64,000 nucleotides of DNA from Propionispora vibrioides (GCF_900110485.1 NZ_FODY01000002.1:1-64000); one strand, 5' to 3'; counted from the stretch's first letter, positions 17,171 to 27,585 are shown. Notes: generated from the sequence alone by a model not told the origin. Numbers and translations: made by a program.

Positions 17171-18942
17171 ACACTCACCTCATCTAACAGCGGATGCCAT
17201 ACTTCCACTTGCGTTCCCTCGCCGTACACGCTGTAATAACGCAGTCCGTACTCCGGTCCGAATGACAGGCGGATGCGTTCGTTTACATTGTAAATGCCAA
17301 AACCCAGCCCGCTGGACTCCCGCTCTCCCCCGGACAATAGTTCATTGATTTCCTGCATCTTTGCCGGGGAAAGTCCCATTCCGTTATCGGCAATAGTAAA
17401 CAAGAGCCGGCCGTTGGCTATTTGGGCCTCCAGCCTAATCAGGCCGCCGCCCCGGCGGGAATTGATACCGTGATAGATGGCGTTTTCCACCAGGGGTTGC
17501 AAAATCAGCTTCAGCACCTTATGCTGCAAAACGGCTTCGTCGTACACGAGCTCATACTCCAGTTTGTCTTCATAACGGGCCTTTTGGATAATCAAATAAC
17601 TCCTGATATGTTCCAGCTCTTCCTGTACCGGAATCATTTCCTTTCCTTTGCTGAGACCGATACGGAACAAATTAGCCAAGGCGCCGACAATGCTGACAAT
17701 ATCCTGGGCATTATGCCCCTGGGCCATCCACTGAATTGTATCCAGCGTATTATATAAAAAGTGTGGTTTAATTTGCGCCTGCAGCGTTTTCAGCTCGGCT
17801 TCCCGCTTACGCTTTTGCTCCACATAGACCATGTCAATCAAATTACTGATCTCACTGATCATATTATTAAAGCTTCTGCCCAATTGACCGATTTCATCAT
17901 TGTACTTACTGTTAAACCGCACACTTAGGTCGCCTTCCTCGGCGCTTTTCATCAGACTGCGCAGTTTGCCAAGCGGTTTTACGATAGACGACGTAAAGAA
18001 AAGTGCCGTAATGACAGCAAAAATGAGCGTGATTCCGGCAATCAGCAGGGAATAATACCGGATATCGGTGACCTCCTGCAGCGTCTCATTCAGGGAAAAC
18101 ACGCCCACCGTCCGCCATTTGGTATATTCCGAATCCTTATACATAATTTGATATTCACTGTCCCGGATGGATTTTACGATGCTACCTGCCGGATTGATTA
18201 GCCAGTCGGGCTTGACCCGGTAAACGATAGGATTTACCGGCGCGTATACGATGCCGCCGTTAGCGTCCATGATATAAAGGAAACCGTTCTTTCCCAGTGT
18301 GACGGCTTCAATGACCTGCTTAAGGATAGACAGCTTCATATCAATCAGAATAACTCCCAGGCATTTACCGGTGGCCGGGTCCAAGACAGCCTTGGCGATA
18401 GATACCACATCATCGGCACTGTAGTTCAGCGTTGTCGTAATATTCCGGCCAATCGGCTTGCTGAATAGCTCAATCGTACGCGGCGAAGCAGCCGCCCGCT
18501 TGTACCAGATCTCTTCAGTCAGCGGATCGCGGGCAATGCGGTACATTTCATTGCTGATATAGGCATCCTGTTCATTGACAATCAAAATTCCCGCAATTTC
18601 GGGATGAACGCCGGTAAATGTTTCAATCACCCGGCTGACGGCCAGTTCCAGGGCAACATTATCCCCGCTTGGCTTACTCAGCAAAAACTGTTTCACCTTC
18701 GGTTCTTGGGACAAATAATGGATGATATTTTCCATATCGTGAATATAAAATTCCACGTTACGTGTTACCTGCCCGATCATCTGCTCGGTTTGGACATTGG
18801 TCTGCTCTTCGATCGACCGGCTGTATAAAAAATTGCCAAGAACACCCAGTGTAATGATTGGCAGTAAAATCAAAGTCATAAAATAGAGCAGCAATTTGAA
18901 CCGGATACTCTTGCCGCTGATAAAGCTATGGAGCCGCTCCAC
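17155..18942 (-). CDS. Sensor histidine kinase (YesM family)
   Basis: About 595 residues: membrane helix (about 15-38), extracytoplasmic double-Cache domain (about 45-290), second membrane helix (about 295-315), HAMP (LGKLRSLMKSAEEGDLSVRF), then the YesM-type kinase core with phospho-acceptor histidine in LQAQIKPHFLYNTLDTIQWM, N-box LVENAIYHGI, and G-boxes DNGMGLS and GLGFGIYNVNER. The start is uncertain: GTG at 18942 has GGGCGGGG upstream; TTG at 18963 is possible. It is the first gene of the sensor operon. The ligand signal may come from the tandem lipoprotein. Confidence 0.9.
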   Translation of the reverse strand: MERLHSFISGKSIRFKLLLYFMTLILLPIITLGVLGNFLYSRSIEEQTNVQTEQMIGQVTRNVEFYIHDMENIIHYLSQEPKVKQFLLSKPSGDNVALELAVSRVIETFTGVHPEIAGILIVNEQDAYISNEMYRIARDPLTEEIWYKRAAASPRTIELFSKPIGRNITTTLNYSADDVVSIAKAVLDPATGKCLGVILIDMKLSILKQVIEAVTLGKNGFLYIMDANGGIVYAPVNPIVYRVKPDWLINPAGSIVKSIRDSEYQIMYKDSEYTKWRTVGVFSLNETLQEVTDIRYYSLLIAGITLIFAVITALFFTSSIVKPLGKLRSLMKSAEEGDLSVRFNSKYNDEIGQLGRSFNNMISEISNLIDMVYVEQKRKREAELKTLQAQIKPHFLYNTLDTIQWMAQGHNAQDIVSIVGALANLFRIGLSKGKEMIPVQEELEHIRSYLIIQKARYEDKLEYELVYDEAVLQHKVLKLILQPLVENAIYHGINSRRGGGLIRLEAQIANGRLLFTIADNGMGLSPAKMQEINELLSGGERESSGLGFGIYNVNERIRLSFGPEYGLRYYSVYGEGTQVEVWHPLLDEVSVCGKS

Positions 18943-19230
18943 CGCCAGCACCCCGCCCTGCAATAATTTTTAATATTCCCACAATTTATTATACACTACG
19001 CCTTAGTCTCTGGCATAGCCTTCCAGTTAAAATCCTGACAGCAACGCCCGATGACAGGGAATAAAACACCAGCCAAACTATAAAATATAGGGAAGGAAAA
19101 TTGTATTTTGCCAGCTTTCATGTTACGATATTTTCATCAAAGGAAAATATTTGCTGTGTTATCCCACCTGTTTTATCTTCCCGACAGGCAACATTGGCCG
19201 GGAATCTATGAGGCAAAGGAGTTGAGTATA

Positions 19231-20742
19231 ATGACCTATGGAATAAAACCGGACCCCGCCGTGATTGTCATCTTCGGGGCCTCTGGCGATCTTACCGCCC
19301 GTAAAGTGGTACCGGCACTTTACAATTTGTTTTTAGACGATTACCTGCCCGCTCAGTATTCTATCGTGGGCGTATCCCGCACCCCCTTCAACGACGATGA
19401 GTTCCGAACCCACCTGCGTTCGGGCGTCGAAAAGTTTTCCCGCCGCGGCACCCCTAAAGAAAAAGAGTGGTCTGCCTTTGCCGGCAATGTGCATTACCTG
19501 CAGGCCGAATACAACGATCCCTCCCTGTATCAAAAATTGCTGGAGCTTGACGAGACTAGCTGGAGCACGCCACCTAATCTGATCTTTTATCTGGCCACAC
19601 CACCTAATTTATTCCCGGAAATTATCAGCCAGTTAGGCAACTTTGACCTGCTGCGCGGGGATTCCCGTTACCGTATCGTCATCGAAAAACCCTTCGGCCA
19701 TGATTTAAAATCCGCCCAGAAACTGAATCAAGAGCTGACTCAGGTCTTTAGAGAACATCAGATTTATCGTATTGACCACTATCTGGGAAAAGAAACGGTA
19801 CAAAACATCCTGGCCTTCCGGTTTGGCAACGCGGTTTGGGAGCCGATCTGGAACCGCAACTTTATTGACCATATCCAAATCACCGTGGCAGAGCAGATCG
19901 GTATCGGCCGCCGCGGCGGTTATTATGAATCGGCCGGGGCTCTCAGGGACATGATGCAAAATCACCTGTTGCAGCTTTTATGCTTTATGGCGATGGAGCC
20001 GCCAACCTCCTTTGACGCCGATGAAATTCGCAACAAGAAGGTCGACGTGATGCACGCTATCCGTCTGATTTCCCGGGAGGAAGTACCCCGCTTTGCCGTG
20101 CGGGGTCAGTATGGCGGTGGACTGGTGGAAGGCGAGTCGGTCCCCTCCTACCGGGCGGAAACAGGTGTCCGCGCTTCGTCCAATACGGAAACCTTCGCTG
20201 CATTAAAGCTGTTCATCGATAACTGGCGCTGGCAGGGAGTCCCCTTTTATCTACGGACAGGCAAACGGATGCCGGCCCGCGTCTCGGAAATTTCACTGCA
20301 GTTTAGACCGGTGCCGCACCATCCCTTCTCCCATCTTAACACTCAATTGTTCCAGCCGAACCGGCTGGTCATCCAAATAGAACCCAATGAGGGCATTGTA
20401 CTCCGGACACTGGCTAAAGAACCGGGACTGGGCATGAAGTTAAAACAGGTCGATATGCAGTACTGCTATCACGATGTGTTTAAAACGCCTTCACCCGATG
20501 CCTACGAAACCTTGCTGGTTGATATTCTGCGGGATGATCCCGGCCTGTTTATGCGGGCCGATCAGGTGGAAGCAGCCTGGCGGGTACTTGACCCTATTCT
20601 GGAAGTCTGGCGTTCTAACCAGGAATTGAATTTTCCCAACTACCAGCCCGGTCAATGGGGCCCGCCGGAGGCTGAGCACCTGATTGCCCAGGATCGCCGG
20701 ACCTGGCTGCCGCCGGTCTGCGCCGAACTAAAGAGAGGATGA
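19231..20742 (+). CDS. zwf: Glucose-6-phosphate 1-dehydrogenase
   Basis: A 503-residue protein, the first enzyme of the oxidative pentose phosphate pathway. Visible are the nucleotide-binding GASGDLTARKVVPALYNL (about 14-31), the substrate-binding FGHDLKSAQ region, and the active-site RIDHYLGKE (about 178-186). The start at 19231 (MTYGIKPDPAV) follows AAAGGAG; the frame is open upstream to 19108 but without family sequence. It leads a compact zwf-pgl-gnd operon (6- and 28-base gaps) producing NADPH and pentose phosphates. Confidence 0.96.
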   Translation: MTYGIKPDPAVIVIFGASGDLTARKVVPALYNLFLDDYLPAQYSIVGVSRTPFNDDEFRTHLRSGVEKFSRRGTPKEKEWSAFAGNVHYLQAEYNDPSLYQKLLELDETSWSTPPNLIFYLATPPNLFPEIISQLGNFDLLRGDSRYRIVIEKPFGHDLKSAQKLNQELTQVFREHQIYRIDHYLGKETVQNILAFRFGNAVWEPIWNRNFIDHIQITVAEQIGIGRRGGYYESAGALRDMMQNHLLQLLCFMAMEPPTSFDADEIRNKKVDVMHAIRLISREEVPRFAVRGQYGGGLVEGESVPSYRAETGVRASSNTETFAALKLFIDNWRWQGVPFYLRTGKRMPARVSEISLQFRPVPHHPFSHLNTQLFQPNRLVIQIEPNEGIVLRTLAKEPGLGMKLKQVDMQYCYHDVFKTPSPDAYETLLVDILRDDPGLFMRADQVEAAWRVLDPILEVWRSNQELNFPNYQPGQWGPPEAEHLIAQDRRTWLPPVCAELKRG

Positions 20743-20748
20743 TGCTGC

Positions 20749-21480
20749 TTGATTCGGATTTTTGACGACCCAACAAGTGTAGCGGTCGCCGCCGCCGGCC
20801 TGTTCGCTGAAGCAGCGGCCGCCGCTATGCAAAGCAAAGGCTCTTTCTGCGCTGCCTTATCCGGCGGCTCTACGCCGCGGCGATTGTATGAAGAGCTGGC
20901 CAAACAGCCCTGGCGCGACCAAATCGCCTGGGAGAAAGTATTTCTCTTTTGGGGTGATGAGCGTTATGTGGCGCCCACCGACCCGCTCAGCAATCAGAAA
21001 ATGACCCATGAAGCCCTGCTCGATCATGTGCCTATTCCGCCAGCCAATCTCTTTCCCATTCCCTTCGCCGCTTCCGCCGGCGAGTCGGCAAGTCTCTATG
21101 AGACCACGCTTCGCACCTTCTTTGGTGCTGGGCCACGGTTTGATCTTATGCTGCTTGGCCTGGGAGCGGACGGCCACACCGCTTCGCTCTTTCCCGGCAC
21201 GGCTGCCCTGGCTGAAACCAATCGCTGGGTTTGTCCCTGCCGGCCGCAGGGAACGGGACCGGACAGAATCACGCTTACCTTTCCGGTCATCAACCGGTCC
21301 GCCGCCATTTTGTTTCTCGTTACAGGCCAGGACAAAGCACCGGTCATCGAAGCAGTGCTTGATAAGAAAAATAACCAGGCCGCCTTACCCGTACAGCAAG
21401 TGCAGCCTGTGCAAGGCCAAATAACCTGGTTTCTCGACAAGATGGCTGCCGGCCATCTATCACCCGCAACTGGCAATTAA
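20749..21480 (+). CDS. pgl: 6-phosphogluconolactonase
   Basis: A 243-residue protein of the DevB/SOL family that hydrolyses 6-phosphogluconolactone. It has the signature ALSGGSTPRRLYEELA, FWGDERYV, and LGLGADGHTASLFPG. It starts with TTG, behind GAGAGGAT at the end of zwf; no ATG in frame fits. Second gene of the operon. Confidence 0.95.
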   Translation: MIRIFDDPTSVAVAAAGLFAEAAAAAMQSKGSFCAALSGGSTPRRLYEELAKQPWRDQIAWEKVFLFWGDERYVAPTDPLSNQKMTHEALLDHVPIPPANLFPIPFAASAGESASLYETTLRTFFGAGPRFDLMLLGLGADGHTASLFPGTAALAETNRWVCPCRPQGTGPDRITLTFPVINRSAAILFLVTGQDKAPVIEAVLDKKNNQAALPVQQVQPVQGQITWFLDKMAAGHLSPATGN

Positions 21481-21508
21481 ACTTGATATAACCGAGGAGG
21501 ACATGCTT

Positions 21509-22933
21509 ATGCCAAAAACCTATCAAATCGGTCTGATCGGCCTGGCAGTTATGGGGCAGAACCTGGTATTAAACATGCTGGAAAAAGGATTCTCCGTAGC
21601 CGTCTACAACCGGACATTCAGCAAGACAGAAGAGTTTATCGCCAGTCTGCCTCCAGTAACGGCACTGGCCGGAGCCCGTTCGATCGAAGAATTCGTCGAG
21701 CTGCTGGCCAAACCGCGCAAAATCATGCTCATGGTCAAAGCCGGTCAGCCGGTGGATGCCATACTCAATGAATTGCTGCCCCATCTGGCGCCCGGTGACA
21801 TCGTAATCGACGGCGGCAACTCCTTTTTCACCGATACGCAGCGCCGCAGCCGGCAGCTGGCCGACCGGGGCATCCACTTTATCGGTATGGGCGTATCGGG
21901 CGGCGAGGAAGGAGCTCTCCACGGTCCCAGCCTGATGCCGGGCGGTGAACGGTCCGCCTACGAAGCTATTGCGCCAATTTACACCCGCATCGCCGCCCAG
22001 GTGGCCGATGGTCCCTGTTGCGCCTATGTAGGTCCCGATGGCGCCGGTCATTATGTAAAAATGGTCCATAACGGCATTGAATATGGCGACATGCAGCTCA
22101 TCAGCGAAGCCTACTACATCTTAAAAAAGGCGCTTCATCTGTCCGCCTTTGAACTGCATGAGGTATTCGCCCGCTGGAACCAGGGAGTCCTTAACTCCTA
22201 TCTGATCGAAATCACCGGCGATATTTTTCTCCAGCAGGACGAAAGCACTGGCAAACCGCTGGTTGAAATCATCCAAGACAAGGCCGGTCAAAAAGGGACC
22301 GGCAAGTGGACTTCGCAAAGTGCCCTGGATCTGGGTGTGCCGGTGCCGACCATCACGGAAGCCGTTTTTGCCCGCTGCATGTCGGCCTACAAGGAGGAGC
22401 GGGTTGCCGCCGCACCTCTGCTGGCAGGTCCGGAAGAACCCTATCAGGGCGACAAGCAGGCGTTGATCGACGCCATACATGATACGCTGTATGCCTCAAA
22501 AATCTGCTCCTACGCCCAGGGTTTTGCCCTGTTAAAAGCTGCCGGTGAAACTTACGGCTGGCAGTTGAATAGCGGTGACATCGCCCTGCTGTGGCGAGGC
22601 GGCTGCATTATCCGGGCCCAGTTCCTTGACCGCATCAAAGAAGCCTTTACCGATAATCCGGAGCTTGCCAACCTGCTGGTTGCTCCCTATTTCCGGGATG
22701 AACTGAGCCGCCTGCAGAAAAACTGGCGGCTGGTCGCAACTACCTGCAAAGAGCTGGGCATTCCCGTGCCGGCGATCAGTGCCTCGCTGGACTATTACGA
22801 CAGTTACCGCCAGGCTGTACTGCCGGCCAACCTGCTCCAGGCCCAGCGGGATTATTTCGGCGCCCATACCTATGAACGGCTTGACCGTCCGGGAACTTTC
22901 CACACCCAATGGCAGAAAAGTGATCTGAAATAA
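21509..22933 (+). CDS. gnd: 6-phosphogluconate dehydrogenase, decarboxylating
   Basis: A 474-residue protein: N-terminal Rossmann fold with GLIGLAVMGQNLVLNM, GGNSFFTDTQRR, the substrate motif GMGVSGGEEGA, catalytic lysine region GHYVKMVHNGIEYGDMQ, and the all-helical C-terminal domain. Oxidises 6-phosphogluconate to ribulose 5-phosphate. The second ATG (21509) is preferred because GAGGAGG (21494-21500) is 8 bases away; the first ATG at 21503 would be only 2 bases away. Last gene of the operon. Confidence 0.96.
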   Translation: MPKTYQIGLIGLAVMGQNLVLNMLEKGFSVAVYNRTFSKTEEFIASLPPVTALAGARSIEEFVELLAKPRKIMLMVKAGQPVDAILNELLPHLAPGDIVIDGGNSFFTDTQRRSRQLADRGIHFIGMGVSGGEEGALHGPSLMPGGERSAYEAIAPIYTRIAAQVADGPCCAYVGPDGAGHYVKMVHNGIEYGDMQLISEAYYILKKALHLSAFELHEVFARWNQGVLNSYLIEITGDIFLQQDESTGKPLVEIIQDKAGQKGTGKWTSQSALDLGVPVPTITEAVFARCMSAYKEERVAAAPLLAGPEEPYQGDKQALIDAIHDTLYASKICSYAQGFALLKAAGETYGWQLNSGDIALLWRGGCIIRAQFLDRIKEAFTDNPELANLLVAPYFRDELSRLQKNWRLVATTCKELGIPVPAISASLDYYDSYRQAVLPANLLQAQRDYFGAHTYERLDRPGTFHTQWQKSDLK

Positions 22934-22950
22934 ATTTAGGACAAAGAAGA

Positions 22951-22981
22951 AGCCGGGAAAACGTTGTTCGTTTTCCCGGCT
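22951..22981. terminator. Terminator between gnd and the convergent protease gene
   Basis: AGCCGGGAAAAC (22951-22962) pairs with GTTTTCCCGGCT (22970-22981), followed by TTACTCTTT on the plus strand. Confidence 0.85.
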
Positions 22982-22997
22982 TTACTCTTTATACCAC

Positions 22998-25922
22998 CTA
23001 CGGACGCACCTGCAAGGTCCGGTTGAAAATAGCCTCGTTGGCTTTTATCTTCTCTTCGCCGCCCAGCACACAAAGGTAGTTTTCTGCCATGGCCGCTTCG
23101 ATCATTCCGGCTAATTGGCGGATATCCTGCTGCCGGGTGCCTAAAATTTCATCCCGCTCCTGCTGGCGGTCGGACTGGCTGACCTTTCGAATATACAGCA
23201 GATCGGCTTGTTCCCCCTTTTGGGACACAGTCAGGGGAGTATCCAGCCGGCTGATGGTGCCGATAATATATTTAGTCATTTCCCGATCGTCTACGGCAAA
23301 CCCGTTAAGATAGTCGGCCGTCTCATCATAGACTGCCAGCGTTTCTTTCAGATTGGGGTCTCGATAGGAGCCAAACACCAGATTGCCGTTCCGTTCCAGT
23401 GTGGCAAAACCGCCATAGGCGCCACCCTGGACCCTTACCTTAGTCCACAGATAGTCATAGCGCAAAATAGTCTCCAAAACCTTATAGCTTCCCTGGTAGG
23501 AATAGCCCAGGCGGCGGAAATTGGCGCCCTTGGCCACATATTGAACCTTACCGGCCGTCATAATTCCCTCGTTCCGTTTTTCCAAAGCAGCCTGATATGG
23601 CTGAGTTGGCAGCGCCGCCGTCGACAATTGGCCACAAAAATCCTTAAACACCGGTTGGAAAGCCGCGTACTGCTCCTCGGTAGCCGTCACGCCGACCAAC
23701 AGGTTGTTTTTGTTATATATTTGCGCCGCTACAAATTCCAGACCGGCCACAATTTCAGCCGCTTTGGCCGCAAAATTGGTATCCAGTTCGGTGATAAACT
23801 CATAGAAACTCAAGAGTCCGGCTTCATTGTAGTGAGCGCCGGGCGAAACATAGGAAAGCACCCGGGCGGCAACAATCTCCTGCCCACGGCGGAACACATT
23901 GTTGTCCCATTTAGCTTTGCTTTCCCGGACAACCTCCTGCAGACGCTTCCTATCGGAAAATACGCTTTTGCCGATAATCTGGTGAAACAAATCCATCATT
24001 TGTGGCAGCTTTTCCTGCAGGGCTTTGCTCTTCACCATCAGTTTAGGCGAGAATTTATCGGCCTCCATGTTTTCCCCATAGGCTGCTGTACGGTAGGCAA
24101 AACCGCCGGTCCAGAGGTTTATCTCATTGGACAGTTCGCTGTAACCGTATTTTTCGGTGTCCATTTTCCCCAAAACCTCGGTCAGCAAATAGACATACGG
24201 CAGATGGCTTTGCGGGACAGCCGTCAAGTCGAAATATAAATTGACATAGATAATCCCGTTTGTCGCCAAAGGGTGGAACAGAACAGTCACACCATTTTCC
24301 GTTCGTTCCGCTACCGGTAGTTCTTCCACCTTCTTCTCAATATCGTCAATGGCCAAAAGCGGAATGCTAGCCAAGTCCTCCGGCGAATCGGGCGCCTGCT
24401 GCAACTCTTTCAACCGGGCTGTCTGCTGAATCAGCCGGTCAAGCTCCGCTTCCGACAGAGAAGCCTTATAGGCGGCCAAATGTTCACGGACGGCCTGGTC
24501 TTTTTCCGCCGCCAGCCCTTGTCTGGGTTTCAGAACAACCAGCGCCTGATGCTTATTCTGCAGCAGATACGTATCAATCAGATTCTCGAAATAGCCAGTG
24601 GTTAGTGCCGCTTTGATCTTTGCCAATGGGTTGGTATATTCCAGATAAACCAGCGGGCTTTGGTCATACAGCCAGCTTTCCAGGCATTTGATATTGTAAA
24701 TAAGCCCTTTGGGACGACTGCCAAAATTGGCTTCCCGGTAAGTAAACTCAAAGATATTAATCGCCGCTTCGATAAGTTTTTTGTCAATGCCTTCAGCCAC
24801 CAGTCGCCGCAGTTCCGTCTCAACCGTCCTGACAAACAGCTCCTTCTGGTCCTCATTTGTTCCGCTGATGACAATACCCCAGGTCGGTTGCAGCAGCCCC
24901 CGGTCGAAGCTGCCTGATACGTCACTGCCGACACCGGCTTCCAGCAGAGCCTGCTTCAGGGGAGCCGCCGGTGTTTCTAGCAGCAGATAATTCAGCAAAT
25001 CAAAAGCCAGAACCAGCTCGGGCTCCTGTGCATCGCCAATAACAAAATTCAGACTGAAAAAAGTTTTATCCTGCGTGCTCTCGCTGGGTCCCACCGGATA
25101 ATCATAGTCCTGCTCAATCCGCCGGCCAAAAGCGGGCTGTGCCGCAATGTCCGAATCGACTTCAATTTTGTCAAAATGGCTTAAATATTCCTCATCCATA
25201 AACCGGAGCTGCTCCAGAATATCCATATCGCCATACAAAAAGAGATACGAATTGGACGGATGATAGTATTGCCGGTGAAAATTTAAAAACTGCTCCTGAG
25301 TAAGCTCAGGGATAAACTCCGGATCACCGCCCGATTCAAGACCATAAGTGGTATCCGGGAACAACGTCGTCATCACCTTATGCTCCAGTACGGCATCAGG
25401 CGAAGAAAAAACACCCTTCATTTCATTATAGACAACACCTTTGTAAATGAGCTCACTGTCTTTGCTTTCCAGTTCATAATGCCAGCCCTCTTGCATCAGC
25501 GTTTCCGGGCATTGATAAATATCGGGATAAAATACAGCGTCCAGATAGACATCCATCAAATTGCGGAAGTCCTTATCATTCCGGCTGGCTACCGGATACA
25601 TGGTTTTATCGGGAAAAGTCATGGCATTCAAAAAAGTGTTTAACGAACCTTTCACCAACTCAACAAAGGGCTCCTTCAAAGGAAATTTTCGCGAACCGCA
25701 TAACACTGAATGCTCAATGATATGGGCCACTCCTGTACTGTCAGCCGGCGGAGTTCTAAAGGTTGCTGAAAAAACTTTATTATCATCCCCGTTTGCCAAT
25801 ACCAACAGCCGGGCCCCACTCTTTTCATGACAAAACAATTTGGCATCCGATTGAATATCCGCCACCGTTTGTTCTTCCTGGAGGCGAAATCCGTGATAGA
25901 TTTGGCCAATTTTCCATTCCAT
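22998..25922 (-). CDS. M16C-family zinc metalloprotease (presequence-protease/HypA-like)
   Basis: A 974-residue protein built of four M16 domains. The first holds the inverted zinc motif HIIEH (about 67-71) in GVAHIIEHSVLCGSRKFP, followed by ELVKGSLNTFLNAMTFPDKT, highly typical of the eukaryotic presequence protease and its bacterial relatives. No signal peptide; likely cytoplasmic degradation of short peptides. The start at 25922 (MEWKIGQIYHGF) has a GCGAGG upstream. Single-gene unit. The physiological substrate is not known. Confidence 0.92.
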   Translation of the reverse strand: MEWKIGQIYHGFRLQEEQTVADIQSDAKLFCHEKSGARLLVLANGDDNKVFSATFRTPPADSTGVAHIIEHSVLCGSRKFPLKEPFVELVKGSLNTFLNAMTFPDKTMYPVASRNDKDFRNLMDVYLDAVFYPDIYQCPETLMQEGWHYELESKDSELIYKGVVYNEMKGVFSSPDAVLEHKVMTTLFPDTTYGLESGGDPEFIPELTQEQFLNFHRQYYHPSNSYLFLYGDMDILEQLRFMDEEYLSHFDKIEVDSDIAAQPAFGRRIEQDYDYPVGPSESTQDKTFFSLNFVIGDAQEPELVLAFDLLNYLLLETPAAPLKQALLEAGVGSDVSGSFDRGLLQPTWGIVISGTNEDQKELFVRTVETELRRLVAEGIDKKLIEAAINIFEFTYREANFGSRPKGLIYNIKCLESWLYDQSPLVYLEYTNPLAKIKAALTTGYFENLIDTYLLQNKHQALVVLKPRQGLAAEKDQAVREHLAAYKASLSEAELDRLIQQTARLKELQQAPDSPEDLASIPLLAIDDIEKKVEELPVAERTENGVTVLFHPLATNGIIYVNLYFDLTAVPQSHLPYVYLLTEVLGKMDTEKYGYSELSNEINLWTGGFAYRTAAYGENMEADKFSPKLMVKSKALQEKLPQMMDLFHQIIGKSVFSDRKRLQEVVRESKAKWDNNVFRRGQEIVAARVLSYVSPGAHYNEAGLLSFYEFITELDTNFAAKAAEIVAGLEFVAAQIYNKNNLLVGVTATEEQYAAFQPVFKDFCGQLSTAALPTQPYQAALEKRNEGIMTAGKVQYVAKGANFRRLGYSYQGSYKVLETILRYDYLWTKVRVQGGAYGGFATLERNGNLVFGSYRDPNLKETLAVYDETADYLNGFAVDDREMTKYIIGTISRLDTPLTVSQKGEQADLLYIRKVSQSDRQQERDEILGTRQQDIRQLAGMIEAAMAENYLCVLGGEEKIKANEAIFNRTLQVRP

Positions 25923-26000
25923 AGCATTACCTCGCTTCCCCAATATACATTATACACGACAAAATTATATTTATATCAGTTTATAATCATATTAACAAAA

Positions 26001-26036
26001 ACAGAATCACAACTGCAACTGCCTTTGTGATTCTGT
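26001..26036 (-). terminator. Terminator of the NSS symporter gene
   Basis: ACAGAATCACAA (26001-26012) pairs with TTGTGATTCTGT (26025-26036); on the minus strand it is followed by TTTTGTT. Confidence 0.85.
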
Positions 26037-26049
26037 TACTTTGCTACAA

Positions 26050-27408
26050 TTATAGTTTTATTATACCCACTGAATTTAAAAAGATAATAATCAGCAAGGC
26101 CGGGGTCACATAGCGAACGGCAAAAAAGTAAAAGGACAACAGACCGCTTACCGCCAGGCTTCCGCCATTGGATAATTCCCGCTCCACATCGGCCCGGTCC
26201 ACCCGGTAGCCGATAAACAGGGCGATTAAGAGGCCGCCTAAGGGCAGCATGACATTGGAGGACAAATAGTCAAACCAGTCAAAGAAACCGCGCCCCATGA
26301 AGGTCATATACCCCAAGAGACTATCCTTGTCCACCGACCAGGTAGCCAGCACGCCGATAGCAAAAATCAAAACGGCATTAAACAGAGCTGCCTTCGGCCG
26401 GGAAACTCCCCTTTCCTCCGCCATATAGGCGATGGGTACTTCCACAAGCGACAGCATCGCCGTAGTAGCGGCGATGGCCGCCAAGAAGAAAAAGGCGATC
26501 AATAAAATCCCACCAAACGGCATTTGTGAAAATACCAGAGGAATGGTCATAAACAGCAGCCCCGGACCGGCTCCCGGCTCCAGACCAAAGGAAAATACCG
26601 TAGGAAAGACGGCCAGCCCGGCCAAAATCGATATCAAGGTATCGGACAAAGCTACTTTCAGGCTGGTGGCAAACAGATTGTTATCATTGGTAAAATAGCT
26701 GCCGTAGGTAATCATCGTCCCCATACCTAAGGACAGTTTGAAAAAGGCCAAACCCATGGCCGTCAAAATAGCGACAGCCGAAAGTTTACTAAAATCAACA
26801 TCAAACAGGAAATGAACCCCTTCAAAAGCGCCCGGCAACGTCAGTGCCCGTATGTCGCACAATATAACCAATATAAATAATAGCGGCATCAAAGTCTTGG
26901 TAATCCGTTCAATCCCCTTGCTTACCCCCATAGCCAGGATAGTCGCCACAACGGCCAGTACAACTCCCTGCCAGATGACCGGCGTAACCGGATTGACAAT
27001 AGTTGCGCCAAACTGCGCTTTGGCACTTTCCATGGTAATTGCCGAAAAATCGCCGCACAGGGCTTTGAATAAATAGAAATATACCCAGCCGGCCACGCAA
27101 CTGTAAAAAAACATAATAAAGTAGGAAGCGCCCACGCCCATCGTCCCGATATGCTTCCAAGCGGTATTAGGCGCCAGGGCGGCAATGGCGCCCACCGCAT
27201 TACGCCGCATCTTTCGTCCGATATAAAATTCACCCAGCATAATCGGCAACCCGACAAACACAATACACAGCAAATAAACAAGTAAAAATGCCCCGCCACC
27301 AAACTGGCCAATCAGGTAAGGGAATTTCCATATATTCCCTAACCCCACGGCTGAGCCCAAGGTCGCAAAAAAGACGGCCAAGCCGGATGAGAACTTTTCT
27401 CTTAACAT
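26050..27408 (-). CDS. Sodium-dependent transporter, NSS/SNF family
   Basis: A 452-residue membrane protein with about 11-12 helices. The N-terminus shows the family signature in helix 1, LGSAVGLGNIWKFPYL (about 17-32), with the unwound Gly-rich segment that binds sodium and substrate, and GGAFLLVYL in helix 2. Bacterial relatives (LeuT, TnaT, MhsT) import amino acids with sodium. The exact amino acid cannot be predicted. Monocistronic with its own terminator; upstream of the ATG there is GAGGGTGAA at a rather long distance. Confidence 0.93.
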   Translation of the reverse strand: MLREKFSSGLAVFFATLGSAVGLGNIWKFPYLIGQFGGGAFLLVYLLCIVFVGLPIMLGEFYIGRKMRRNAVGAIAALAPNTAWKHIGTMGVGASYFIMFFYSCVAGWVYFYLFKALCGDFSAITMESAKAQFGATIVNPVTPVIWQGVVLAVVATILAMGVSKGIERITKTLMPLLFILVILCDIRALTLPGAFEGVHFLFDVDFSKLSAVAILTAMGLAFFKLSLGMGTMITYGSYFTNDNNLFATSLKVALSDTLISILAGLAVFPTVFSFGLEPGAGPGLLFMTIPLVFSQMPFGGILLIAFFFLAAIAATTAMLSLVEVPIAYMAEERGVSRPKAALFNAVLIFAIGVLATWSVDKDSLLGYMTFMGRGFFDWFDYLSSNVMLPLGGLLIALFIGYRVDRADVERELSNGGSLAVSGLLSFYFFAVRYVTPALLIIIFLNSVGIIKL

Positions 27409-27585
27409 AAATCTACTTTCACCCTCATTTCTCTACTCTCATTAACAGAAACCTCCGTTGGCAAAAGTCTCCGTTTCTAATGGTACCATGGAAGTAAAAA
27501 AAAAACAATTTGATTTTATGTCTATATAGAAGGGACAAAGACAAAATTTTATACTTAATTCTAACAATCTTCCAATAAATGGAGT

